Part shown: positions 40,741 through 52,755 of the stretch, piece by piece
How the letters are laid out: every line of letters starts with the position of its first letter
Numbering within the stretch: the first letter of the stretch is position 1
Source of the DNA: Theileria orientalis strain Shintoku
Lineage: Eukaryota; Apicomplexa; Aconoidasida; Piroplasmida; Theileriidae
Assembly (NCBI RefSeq): GCF_000740895.1
Contig: NC_025263.1
Coordinates: 1,426,001 to 1,490,000 of the forward strand
Length of the DNA: 64,000 nt
Direction: 5' to 3'
Made by a program: the position numbers and the translations under genes
Notes under the pieces: generated by a model
Told to the model about the DNA's origin: nothing
Databases searched by the model: none
What the model saw: only the letters and a program-made list of their open reading frames with translations

Positions 40741-43700
40741 TTACCAATAACACAGTTCAATAAAGTTGTACCCAAACTTGGTCAAAACATCCCTTCTCAG
40801 AACATCGAATATATGCAAGTTGCTTACTTCTTTGTTTTTCATTTGAAAAATTAAAATCGTCTGATTTGAGGCGTTTTTCAGAATATATGGGCACATCCAA
40901 GGGCCTGTGTACTGGTTCTCGAGTATATAGTCTATTTCCATCTCCGACACGTTCCAATTGCTGTAAAAACCTCGTAATTGTACTTTAGAGCCTTCTAATT
41001 CCTCACTTTTCTTTTCATAACTTGTAGAAGGCTGATGGCCAAATGAGCCACCATTGGCATCCAAGTACCTGGATAGGCAATTCCACTGTTTCTCCCGTTC
41101 CAGCAAATCTGCTATCTTAAATATATCAAGGTCATGCGCTTTCGTGTTTAGGGCTTCTCCTATGATTATTGACGGCATTAGTCTGATGAAATATTTGGGG
41201 TGGTCTTGCAAGAAGAACAGCTTCGTATACACTAAATCCACCTGAATGGGCCTGCAACTCGATTGTAAATACTTATTTATGTATTTGTTACTCCTGTCAT
41301 CATCCTCTCTTTCTTTTACTTCCACTTCACCACCTCTGCTTGTTCCATCTTCTGATGTGTAACAATTAACTGCTGAGTTTTCTCTGCCATTTCCACTTCT
41401 TGAATAACTACGGTTACTGTAAGTGTGAGAGTAGAAGCTGTCAAATAATTCTTTGGCCATCTCATCCTTATTCGTGCCATTGCATCCACTAACGTTGCAC
41501 ACACTCGCTTCCCCTTTGAATAGCCTAATAAGTTGCCAGAACTTGACTATAACAACTTCATCATTTTCTACTACTCTGGAACCCCGCGTGTCTTCCAAAT
41601 AATTTACAGCTGCTTTACACTCATTTCCCATTTCACTGGGATCCTCTTTAAATATGTTAGTTAAAATTTTAATTAGGGCATTTGAAACACTTGGTATGTG
41701 TCCATTACTAAATGCAACTTCTCTTTTGAACACGTTTAGTAGCTAAATTGTTATTGTTATTAATGGTGGTACTAATGGATGCATTTGTATTAACAGTAAT
41801 AATTGTAGCAGTAACAGTGGTAGTAGTAATACTATTAGAATTAATAGTGGTAATAGTAGTACTAGTAGTGGCTTAATAGGTGATCACGGTCAATAGTTAC
41901 CTTGAAGCACTGCAAATAACAGGCAATAATGTCCCAGTATGACAATAAAATATCATTTTTATTCCTAAGCATAGTTAACTTTACAGACAATGTTAGTTAA
42001 TTAAGGTTACTAATATACTTACGGTGAACTGTACAGTTTACAGCAGGTCAACAGTGTCAAATTTCTGTAATGGATTTTCATAAAATCTCTGTTTCCAAAC
42101 GAGTTCTATATGTTAAGCTGATATTTTGTATTTAAACTCACTGCGATAAATAGAACGAGGTTTTTCATTGAGGACATATAGTTTTCTCCCTTGCACGTCT
42201 CATAAAAATCCTGCAACTCTCATAATTGTTTTCATAACTTACGCTAAAGGAATCGTTCAGCCTCGTAGCATTGTACATGTTAAGGTTACTCACCAAACCT
42301 AAGGTGCTATCTGTGTTTCGTTTACCATCAATGTTATTAACAACAGACAGGTGCCATAGCTTCATATTTTCCAGTGGTACCAATGAACCTTCCACCAGTT
42401 TACTAAAGCTCCCGTTTTCGTCAAACTTGATCAAGTTGTTCATGGTGTTGGCTATATTTTCCCTCTGTCGAGAGTCCAACTTACTTCCAAATTCATTAAC
42501 CATTTGATTTAAACACAACATATTTCCTACGAGTGAAAATTGTCCAATCAGATGTAAATTTGCGTTAAGATCAGATAGACATTTTGACACAAAGTTGATG
42601 TCAAAATTGCTTAGAAAAACTCTTGATGCGTACAACAGTTTACACACAGCACTCGGAATAAATGTGCAGTCTGAAGAGAGCACCAAGACCCTAAATTGAT
42701 AAAGCAGCTTAATCACAAGGTCCCTAGCCCTGAGAGACAGATCTGAGTGGACAATTGCGAAATTATACAAAATTTGCACTGCTTGCGCCTGAGTGTAACG
42801 ATAAAACGAGCTCGCTAAAATTTCAAGTACTGAAATTGTGAGTTTATCGTTATACACTCCGTGTGGAAACAAAGCCGTTACTGACAACATCGTTTTCGTG
42901 TCTAAACACTTTAGAATCACCAAATTTTTACTCAGGTAGTCGTGTATGGAGCTCAACACGGGACTACTGATACCAGTTTTTGACAGCCTCGTTAAATTAG
43001 CCGACGCAATCCTGTGAATGTTTTCATAAAAATCTTCATTCAAACCAAAATCCTGTTCACCATCTCCAGTTTCAGGAGCTGAAACCTCATTATTCTGTGA
43101 ATCCGGTACATTACTGTTTAAGGCCAATGTCTTATTCAGGGTGCTTGAACTTAATTTACCTACTATTATGTCATTTAAATAATCAAACGCCTTGAGTGTA
43201 AACAAATTCAAGTGGCACAAACTCCAGAGCACCTGCGACGCTTGATACGTGTCCCATTTGTGATTCAAGAGTATGTAAAAGTCTATCTTATTCCCAAATT
43301 CTGACAGACTGTGGAACCTCCACTTGCTCAGGGAGGCCAAAATCTTAACCAAGTCTTCACACCCGAGCTTCTGTTCATTCAAAAAGCAGTGCCTAAGTGT
43401 CTTCGTTGAGAGGCTATACCAGCATTTTAACTTTGAGTGGTAGTGTGCAGCGAGAGACCTTTGCAAGACGATAATTAAGTTATCTTTGTCCAGAGATCCC
43501 AGAATCCTCTCTATCTGGTTACACACTATTTCTTCTTCAGGTTCCCTTTTATTATTCAAATTATCTGATGAAACGGTCTCTGTTATATTATTTTTAACTG
43601 GTTTATTTAATGATACGTTCGAGTAAATTATCGAATTAGTTTGTCTAATGAACTTATAAAATACATTTCTGTGCAATTTATCTATGTGTATAGATTTTTC

Positions 43701-43856
43701 AGAAATGTTGTTCCTTTTTTTAACAATTTTATCTATTTCGTTAAAACTGAATGGAATCACATCATTGTATTCACAACGATTCGAATTAGCTTCTATATTA
43801 TATCTCTTCTGATGGAATAAATATTTTACATTATTTTTAACTATATTTAAATACAT
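40741..43856 (-). CDS. RAP-domain protein (probably mitochondrial RNA-binding)
   Basis: Four exons, 43856-42243, 42105-42023, 41964-41901 and 41742-40741, join in phase to 920 aa. The frame at 40741 has no ATG; it opens with an acceptor (TTTAG|CTA), so it must be spliced to what precedes. A GTAAGT donor inside the 42243 exon leads in phase through two short exons to it. The N-terminus is basic with few acids, as expected for mitochondrial import. The middle is helical repeats of the RAP/heptatricopeptide kind (LASLSKWRFHSLSEFGNK, SSVLSSIHDYLSKN types). The C-terminus SDVLRRDVLTKFGYNFIELCYW-like end (FDVLRRDVLTKFGYNFIELCYW) has the L-x-x-x-G-Y-x-x-x-x-x-Y-W signature of a RAP domain. In apicomplexans, RAP proteins act on fragmented mitochondrial rRNA. 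The final W-x motif is at the very end. Confidence 0.75.
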
Positions 43857-44089
43857 TATCCCCTTAAAGAATGAATTTTATAGAGTTTTAATATGAATTG
43901 AAAATTTGAAGCTCATTGTATAGAAGAAGCAAAACTACATTGAGGGATGAAATAAATATTTGTTACATTATCAAAAATATAAAAATGATGATCAAATTTA
44001 GATCATAGAAGTAGAAAGGACTATCTATTTGATACTCCCCATTGCAGATTTTTAAGTTAGTATATATATGTGACTTTCCACTAAAAAGG

Positions 44090-47000
44090 ATGGATTTGAG
44101 GAAGTCATCGAGATTTAAAGGGCTATTGACCAAAAGATTTTCGGTGGTAAGTTAAACAAGGCAAGTGTGTAAATATAATATCGTTAGGACTCAACAAGTA
44201 CAATAAAATCGGATAAAGATAGTGAAAAAAGAGTAGAACGCAGCAAAAAGAAGACAATTCTTTTATCTTCGCCTTTAGGTAATGTTTTAAACAAAATTTA
44301 ATCAAATGTGTACGTAGATTACGGAGATGATGATGCCTTGATAGAATCAGGCCTATGGTCTGACATAAAAGTGATGCTCTGGGATTTCATCCCAGATTAC
44401 ACACCGTTAAACTTTATTTTAATACAACTGTTTGCCTTTATGGTTTTTTTATCGTTTCGAGCAAGTAAATTAAAATTTTTGTTACACACTTCTTTAGTTA
44501 CATTTCCGACTTATATAGAACCTGAAAATCCTGATGAGAATTTACAACTTCAGTACGAATACATGTCTTACATCAAGGTTAGCGGTTAAATTAAATTTGA
44601 TTTTTAGGATTATTTTAACAGTGACGAGAAGCAATTCGATCTCATCATAAATACTCTAAAATTATTGTTCATTTTGCTTATTATCAATATAATTGTACTT
44701 TTTCTAATATTGTTCGTAAGGTAAGAACCACTTATAACCGATTTGTCAATAAATGATTAATGAATGGTTAGATTCATCTTTATGAAGTTTCTGTTTGAGC
44801 TGTTTTCGAGAATATCGAGAATCGCAGTGCTAATAGCCTACTCAGTGGACCCAGGAGTGTTCTATTTAATGTGCTCACTGATAAATTATACGGTGTTTTT
44901 GAGGTGCCTTATTAAGAGTTGGTTTATGCTTTGTTCATTATTCTTAGGTGGCATCACTCCTGAATACACCTCCTACAAGTTTCAAATGTTTGGACATTTG
45001 ATCCCTAGGGATTTCTGGATCGACTCCAAGTGCTATTCGTACTGTAAATCTCTGTACCACTTGCACATACTATTTGCTGTTAGAAAACTGATTTTATCGA
45101 CACTGCTGTTCCTATTTGAGTTACAGTTCCTCGCAAATTACTCGAGTGACCTGACAACTTATTTGAATGAGTTATCGTGTCTGAGAAAGTTTACACTCAA
45201 ATGGTATGTGTGCTACTAAAGTATTACCGCCTAATCAATTACTAATAATTGATATAGGTTGAACTACGTGTACTATAGAAAGTCGCTGAGGATGAAAGAA
45301 TTGGATGATTTGATGGAAAAGTTTCTAAACATTGACATGAATGTGGTAAAAAAGAGTTATAACACAGTATGGATGCAACATCGCAAGGATGATTTTAAAA
45401 TTTTTAGGTAAGATCACTTATGGTTATTAAACATGAACATTTTTAGGCCAATTTTATGTAAATGGCAATACCACAACATAAAAAATGATTTGGATTTGCA
45501 CGATTATAACGGCACAGATTTCCTAAAGGACCTGTGGATCAGTTCAATGTCCATAAAGCCAAGCGTTAATTGGATAGTGCTTAACTATGTTATCCACAAC
45601 CCACCTGAGATATTGTTGTTACACAACTCAATACAGCTGATATGCAAGGACACTATCGACTACTATTCCAAGTTCTTGTTTGATCAGATATACGACTCCC
45701 TTACGATCCTGAGGAGTAAGGAATACAAGAGGCTGGTAACGGTTCACATGTCAAAATTGAAGGTAGAGCACGAAGTTAAGACTGACAAGGAGACGGGTGA
45801 CTACGTGGAGGATGAAACTTTGGAGTTCTATCAATTCTCAAACAAGGCCCTGGATGAAAAGGAGACAGAAAGATACGACAGAAGCGTAAGTGGAATGTAC
45901 GATCCAGAAACAGTAATGGGAGTGGACTACAAAGTAAATAGATTAAGTGATCTTAAAACAATCAAGGGAGTGGACGACATGTACATAACAAGAGACTTCG
46001 AGTAAGTAACATTAGCAATAGTAGTAGCAATAGTAGCGGTAGCCAAGTTACAAAAATTAATTGGGAATATAGGCCTGGAAGAGAAAGGAAGTACCGTCAA
46101 AGCTCATCAAACATGGTGCCAGAGCTTCTTAAGTACAGGAATACCATATTGGATCCTGACATGCCATCTGAGACTTGCGTTGGGGCATTGATGAATAAAA
46201 GAGAAACAATAGACAATTATGACGAGGAGGAGGAAGACGATAGATACATAACGAAGGAGATGTGCTCAGAGTTGGACCAGAAGATAGTGGAGGACTTCTT
46301 CCTGAGTTACGACATATCGAACTGCAGCGCCATATCATGCGACAACTTCGTGATGGCCGTGATCAACATGTGCTCAATAAGGAAGAAGCTGATAACCACA
46401 TTGAAGAACCAAAGGAGCATATTGGAACTGGTAGGGAACCTGATAAGCATAATCCTGTGGTTCATGTCGTTCGTGGCTCTCCTGCTGTCGTTCAGGATCA
46501 ACAAGAACATAGTGCTGCCCTCGACGATAGGTCTGTTTTCAGCCACCATCGTGGCTCTCAGTTACATGTACACGAGCTTCATCACCGCGATCATGTTCGT
46601 CGTCATTTCAAACCCGTACAACGTGGGCGACAGGGTTAGGATAGACGGGCATGTGATGTACGTGAGGAGAATAACGACCTACAATACTGAGTTCAGATCC
46701 TCGCACGGGAAGCACATAATATACCAGAACATACTGCTGAGTAAAATGTTGATCATAAACGAGTCGAGAGCGAAGCACGCGACGCTGGAGCTGAACCTGA
46801 AGATGTCGTCATCAACGACGCCAGCTGCGCTGAAGATGCTGCGAGACAACGTGAAGACGTTTGTGAACGGAAGGCCAAGGGACTTCGTGAACAACAGCAT
46901 ATATTTCCACTGCGATAAGCTGCAAGTGTCGCACTACATTAACCTCGTGATATGGGCTACCTGCGTGGAGTCGTGGTCAAACACGAGAGCAGTTTTTGGA

Positions 47001-48353
47001 CTGAAATCAGACCTGATGAAGTTCGTGGGAAATCAGTGTAAACTGCTCGGAATAGGCTACGAGGGTGCGCAGTCGCCAATATATTTCAAGAATTCGCTTA
47101 ACGTGGGAGGGCTGGAGCCAATAATAAATAGTTTCGTGCACGGAGATTCACACCATCACTACACAGTGCCGCATAAGAGAGATGGCCCGCCGCCGCATGG
47201 ACCACACGGAGATCCGAAGAACGACAAGGGCCCAGAAAACGAAAAGAGGGGCATATTTAAGAGGTGGGACAACCTGCTGGGTAAAGGAGAAAGTGCCAGC
47301 AAGAAGAGAGACACTGTGGTGGGACACAAAGCGAATGAGGCTAGTGCTTTTTATAGAGTAGAAGATGGGCCACAGAGAAGATCGGGAGCTGGATTTAGTG
47401 GGCCTGACTATGTAACACCTAAATGGGAGCCGGGTCGAGCTGACGGAGAAGGGAGAACAGACAAAACATCGTTTGAAATGATAAGCGCATTGGGACCAGA
47501 CCATCACACACCGGAGATCGCACACTTCCTTTGGGGAGATCCTCCGAGGCCCTCCACAGTGTCAAGGCACTCGGGAACAATCCAGCGGCAGGTTTCAACA
47601 GGGCCGCTCAACATAGAGCCAACGTTCTCAGGGATGATTAAGCCCTGCAAGGTGGCTGGAGAACCAAGGGGGCTGAGGAACCTAACGTCACCTGAGAAAC
47701 TACACCACATACCAAAGCCTACGTTTGAATCTACGCATCCGCCGCAGCACCGCCACCATAGGAGCTCTGACATGGAAAGCTACGAGAACGTATGGCTGAA
47801 TACCTGGAGCCCAGATACCAGGCCCATCAGACTCAAGACCATGTCAGTTGAGTCGAGCTACGATAAGTACATGAAAATGTCTGTTGAACAAGCGGAAATG
47901 GAACAACAGCCTCAGGAACCACAGGAACCACAGGAACCTCAGAAACCAGAGCAACCAGAGCAACCACAAATCACACAACAAGAACCTCAACAACCGCAAC
48001 CAAAGCAATTAAGTCAATGGGAAAGGCAGAAACTCATACAACAACAACACTTACTGCGACAACGGGGAGATCTGGGAGCTGATGTCGAAGCAGCAGTGCC
48101 AACGAATTCAGAGAATCTAGAAAATGTAGAACATCCGACTAGGCATGTAACAATATCAGAAGGCGTGGTTGATTTAGATAACAAGGGTGCGTCACAACCA
48201 CCCAATCCAAATCTCGAAGGACCAGTACATAGAAGGATTGAGCATCACCACCCAGCACAAAATCCAGCGAATCCCAAGAGTCGCCACCCACACAAGCCTA
48301 AAAAGAAGACTCAGCGCAAAGAGCCTCAAAAGTCGCCACCAGCTTGTCCTTAG
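44090..48353 (+). CDS. MscS-like mechanosensitive channel, paralogue 1
   Basis: Eight exons: 44090-44146, 44188-44278, 44318-44577, 44608-44720, 44772-45203, 45258-45407, 45447-46001 and 46073-48353, giving 1312 aa. Several hydrophobic helices lie in the N-terminal 350 residues. Around residues 610-660 an acidic, EF-hand-like segment (LSYDISNCSAISCDNFVM) precedes the channel core. The core has two helices, LELVGNLISIILWFMSFV and GLFSATIVALSYMYTSF, then the MscS signature NPYNVGDRVRI at 733-743, followed by a beta domain (RRITTYNTEF, IYQNILLSK). This matches the eukaryotic MSL/Msy type. The last 450 residues are a Pro/Gln/His-rich tail, including an EPQEPQEPQ run near 47920. Role: tension-gated ion release, perhaps at ER or inner organelle membranes. 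The paralogue at 52756 is on the other strand. Confidence 0.88.
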
Positions 48354-48757
48354 ATGAGAAATGTAACCGTTCCTATCGTATCATAGTCTCAACACAGTTA
48401 ACCGGTGTATCATAGCAGTAGCGTTTGTTATTATAAACTGAATGTAAAGTTTAATGGTGTAAAATATTAGTAACATTAGCCAATCAGTCCTGACGAAGCC
48501 ATTGTAAAATATAACTACTCTATGCCATAATGAAGTAGACAACGACTCGAAATGTATAATAGACGTGGTAAATTTAATTTGTTTTAATTTTTAAAAGTTT
48601 CCATACGTGCCTACATACTCGTTCGTAATCCGTTGTTATTTTACATAGTTTTCCAAATTTCGATACGTGAGTAGATAACAATTCCTTCCGTGCCAAGTCC
48701 GGTATCCGTCAACAGTTACAACATGCCTGTTGAATGGTACGATGTTGCGTTAAATGT
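48354..48757. other. Convergent 3' spacer
   Basis: 404 bp between the 3' ends of the channel paralogue 1 gene and RAD51. AT-rich with no visible gene or repeat; likely overlapping 3' UTRs. Confidence 0.55.
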
Positions 48758-50180
48758 TCAGTGGTCTTGGTAATCACTGATGCCTCCATCAGTGATCGCG
48801 AACACGGCCTCGCCCTCTGGCAACACCGGGGAGTCGTACACCTTGCAAATACGACTCTCGCCCTTCGATTGCCTAAGAAACAAACGAGTCTGGCTAGCGT
48901 GAGCAATAATGTGTCCACCAACCGGCAGCTTATCGTTGCCTAAACGAGAAATAATAAATGAGTCATTTAACTAATGTGATTAATAGACCCTGCCCATATG
49001 ATCGATAAATAACTCAGCTGATCAACAGTAGGTAAACGATACCGAAAAAGGAGGACATTGCGTCAACCTTGGCAATCACCTGGTTCGTTATAACGACGGC
49101 TACCCCGAACGTGTCTGCAATCCTCTGCAGAGCCCTGAGAAACTTGCACAGGTGCATCTGCCTGCTGGCCAGCTCACCTAAAACCAATATTTAATGAAAA
49201 CTAATGGCAATGGCTCCAATAAAAAAGCACGGACAGCAACTAGCTATGCATCAGTCAAATAAAAATATATGGCGTGTACCTCTTCCGGAGTAGTCTGATC
49301 TGTAGAGGGCCGTGGCGCTATCGACTATCAGAAGGGCGAATCTGGTCTGAGACATCATCGCAGTCGCCTCTACCAAAAGCTCAAGCTGGTGGTCGGTATT
49401 GTAGGCCCTGGCGTAGGCGACGTTGTCGAGGCAGTCCGACGGGGAGAGCCCGAACCTCTTCGCAATCGAGACGATCCTCTCGGGCCTGAAGGTCCCCTCG
49501 GAGTCGATCCAGAGACACTTCCCCTCGCCCCCGCTCTGCTCAACGGGAAGCTGGCACGTGACCTGAAGGTGCAAATGTGAAAAGTGTGAAAATGTGCCAT
49601 AAAGTATACGTATCATAGAATGTGCAAACGGCTAGCTGCGAGGCAATAGCAGTCTAAATACGAAATGGCTAAAAGCGGGAAATCACGACTAAATAGCGAC
49701 ATACTGCTAAGGTGTGGCACAGTTGGGACTTCCCCGTTTTAAATTCGCCAATTACTTCGGTGATGCTGCCGGTCTCGATGCCGCCCTGTAAGAGGGTGTC
49801 AAACTGGACGGATCCGGTCGTAAATTTTATCAAATTGCCTCTGGCCTGCAAGTAGTCCTGCCCGGAGCAGAAGCCGAGGTGGCACAGCTCCCTGCAGGCT
49901 GCCTTGATCTTCGCTACCTTCTGTTCGCTCAGGCCCTTAATGACCAGCAGATTCTTCTGAGGTGCATAGGCAACGCATTCTAGAGTGGAGTATCCCGCTG
50001 AATTAATTATGAATATCGGAATTAAAGGGAGGTGTGTATACCTTCTCGCAATAAATCCAGGTCTCTCTGCAGAAGCCCCTTCGACAAAAGGCATTCGAGC
50101 GCCTGCGGGTTCTGCGGCGCAGGCTCGGAGATGCTGAGGGCGTTGTTTTCATTAACTAACGATAATTCGTCTGAACCCAT
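48758..50180 (-). CDS. RAD51: RAD51-family recombinase
   Basis: Strand-exchange ATPase of homologous recombination. Five exons, 50180-50042, 49997-49705, 49562-49280, 49177-49043 and 48939-48758, give 343 aa, the normal length. An N-terminal helix-hairpin-helix part ([21 protein letters not shown]) precedes the core. Walker A is GEFKTGKSQ at 130-138; Walker B is ALLIVDS. The polymerisation and DNA-loop parts include [29 protein letters not shown] and the loop 2 region before GGHIIAHAS; landmarks are given in pieces only. The end [20 protein letters not shown] is RAD51-like (RICKIYDSP), while GGHI and AITDGGI look DMC1-like, so a DMC1 call is not fully excluded. RAD51 is preferred because of RICK and the complete N-terminus. 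Confidence 0.88.
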
Positions 50181-50285
50181 GGTCATAAAAAGTGAATCCA
50201 CAAAAGATTGTGTGTGGCTTTCTGTACACTACACGAAATAGTAAAGTGTGAACTAGGTGTAAACGTAGGGCATATATCAGCTATA

Positions 50286-52216
50286 TTAGGTTGCTTTTCT
50301 AGATGCCAGCTTTTTCGCCTGCTCCTGCTTCCTCTGCTTCGCAAACTAAAGAAAAATGTGGTCGGTATGGTGTTTACCTCGATCTTCGAAAGAAGTCTCT
50401 TATGCTTCTTGGGCATTAGCGATTTGCGCAGTTTTTTGAGTTCAGGGTTCTGTATAAATGTTAATTATGGCCAATTCGCCTTCAGATGTGACTAATCTGG
50501 GCTATTCTTATATATCTAGTGGTGCTCAACATATGCCAGTTATTTATGTTGATTCCTCTTTTAATCGGATAGAAGTCTCCAACAAATAACTTAACGTTGC
50601 AGCATCCAACTCTATATTATAGTATAACATACCAATTCTTCCCTCAAGACTTCAAGTTGCTTCATGGACGTATCCTCCTCTGCTTTTTCTAAGGTTGAGT
50701 CAGCGTTCAGGAATTGAAATAAAACATACCTCGGCCATCCAGCTCTAGGCTGTCCTCCATCAGTTTGTTCAACTCGATTCTTCTATCCGGAACGTAATAC
50801 TCGTCCTTCTACATACTCTTTAGCGAAGATATAACTTACGGTGAACGGAGATAGGTGGTGTGGCAGCTTGGATCCAACGGCGTATTGGTTCGTTGGCAAC
50901 AACATGTTACAGTTCAGGGAGTCGAAAACGTACTGAGGCTGCAAATACAGACAATTGAATCGTTTTTCTAAAGGTCAATTAGTTGCTTAAACTACAACAG
51001 CCGCCCATGTGGGCACGAGCTTAAATCAATAATTCCATAATATCTTAGTTCAACGGTACCTTTCAGTGGTTTATCCATTATTACGTGCGTGGCCTCCTTC
51101 TCGTCGTCCACGAGGGTGCCTCCGGCGCTCAACAGCACCAGGGCCGTGGGACCCCGGGGCACCTCCCTGGATACGTAGAACTTCAGGTTTGAGAAAAGAC
51201 CCTCCTCCTCCGCCACTCTGCTCAGTTCCATGTTGTAAAAGTCATCCCCGTGGTCCTCTAGGCCCTTCTTGAACTTGGGAGGGTATGCGATGTTGGACAT
51301 GAGATACAGCTTATAGTTTACGAGTTTGACCAGCTCCAGATAGTACTCCACAAACGTGGCGATAACGTTGAAATCAACTTCATCCGGTAAATTCTAAACA
51401 TCGTTAGCCGTTTTACGTGTACATATTGGCGTACATATACACACACATGGTCAAACGTGCATACGTGTATGTAAATCCTAAGATCTCTGCAATTTACCTG
51501 TGAAAAAGCGTGCGGAATGATCCACGTTACGTTCACGCCTAAGATCACCGCCTGGAAATAAAAGCCCTTTATTGATATGAAGGTCTTTTTCAAACACCCG
51601 GTATCTGATACGTATTTTAAAAAGTGGTTTAGCTGCGTCGAGCACTTGAGCACCAAAGAGGGATTGAGTCCCCTCGACTCGTCACCGGCGAGCGCTAAAC
51701 GTAAAATTGGTGAAAATTTTCAAAGAATCCACATTTTCTGTGGACTAAAACAACTTGCGACTTACCTGCCACTGCGGATATGGTTGAAACCGCGTCATCC
51801 ATGTCTTCAAGCGCAGAGACCAGCGAGGGGCAACGCTCCTTCACGATCGGGGCCAGCGAGTACCTCGGCTTCGTCTTCACCTTCAGTTTCGCGTCGTACA
51901 GCTCGCCTCTCTCGACCAGCCTTTTGAAGCGCCTTAGGTGCGAGCTTATGTCCCTGAACTTCGACAGGAGGTCGCCGGAGGCGAGACTCCGTATGTCGTT
52001 CACGTGGTAGTAGACCTTGTCCTTCTTCAGCTTGCGCCTGTTTACGCCCTTGCTGGTTACCGTGCCTCCTCTGGTTACGTCCCTGGGATACACGCCCTTG
52101 ATGATGCAGAGGCGCTGAAAATCGCGGAGTGAGACCTGCAGTCTCCTAATGGCCTGGGTCCTCGTGATAAAATTCCGCGTCGATCCCTCGGTGTTAGGCT
52201 TCTTTTTTAGCGACAT
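50286..52216 (-). CDS. PES1: Pescadillo (PES1/Nop7), 60S assembly factor
   Basis: PES1 is the PeBoW-complex scaffold needed for 27S pre-rRNA processing. Exons read from 52216: 52216-51766, 51694-51498, 51393 to about 51060, 50938-50840, 50808-50730, 50688-50633, 50449-50378 and 50345-50286; about 440 aa. The N-terminus is the pescadillo domain: [29 protein letters not shown] and [20 protein letters not shown]. It continues with [27 protein letters not shown], given as landmark. A BRCT domain follows ([11 protein letters not shown], then THVIMDKP) and ends with PQYVFDSLN. The junction between the third and fourth exons, in 50939-51060, is not resolved: the expected R-x-Y-(V/I)-Q-P-Q segment is incomplete and every in-phase donor is weak. 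The C-terminus is basic ([14 protein letters not shown]). It lies 105 bp from RAD51. Confidence 0.87.
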
Positions 52217-52755
52217 TGTCTAGTGTTTAACTTGCTGTAAAATACGGTACAGAATAATTACTAAATAAACCGGGCCGTTCCCACAATGCTGCGGCGTGAT
52301 TCCAGTCGTTTCTACTCACACAGTTAACCTAAACCACCCTCAAGTAACAAATAACGTGTATTTAAATCTATATTATTCCGATACAGGTCTTATGTTACAT
52401 CTTCGTGCTGTGTTTATCATTCCAACACACTCTCAAATCTACTTTACACTCTTTTACCGGTTGTTAGCTGCATGGTTTTCGGGGGTCATAAACTCCCCTT
52501 CTGCTGTCAACAAATCCTATTTTACACTTTAGGTGCGCCATCGCACACCCTAACTTGCTTTTCTTCTCGCACACTCTTTTTTCGCCCAGGCTGCCTAAAC
52601 GACCCCTGTTACCTAAACGATATAGTCGAACCGTGTTGCCTAAACGATATAGTCGAACCGTGTACCTAGCCCACATGTGCTACGGGTGTAGCCCAGGCTA
52701 CCGTTGACGTCTAAATGACCCGTGACGCCTAAACGGCCTAAGCGGCCTAAACAGT
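52217..52755. other. Spacer between channel paralogue 2 and PES1
   Basis: 539 bp between two minus-strand genes: the 3' end of channel paralogue 2 and the start of PES1. The part from about 52217 to 52590 is ordinary spacer; the rest is repeat (next entry). No RNA gene seen. Confidence 0.55.
52593..52755 (+). repeat. CCTAAACG-rich degenerate repeats
   Basis: Two exact 27-bp copies (core CTAAACGATATAGTCGAACC) at about 52610-52661 are followed by drifting CGCCTAAACGGCCTAAGCGG units. They end at the stop codon of channel paralogue 2, so they lie in its 3' UTR. The motif CCTAAAC recalls telomere-like repeats but is mixed with other bases. Confidence 0.8.

Noticed and set aside
40741..41742. A separate gene in front of the RAP frame
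   Set aside because: No ATG; it starts at an acceptor and is in phase with upstream exons.
46073..48353. Bacterial gene transfer for the MscS channels
   Set aside because: The sequence is of the eukaryotic MSL/Msy type and has several introns, so recent transfer is unlikely.
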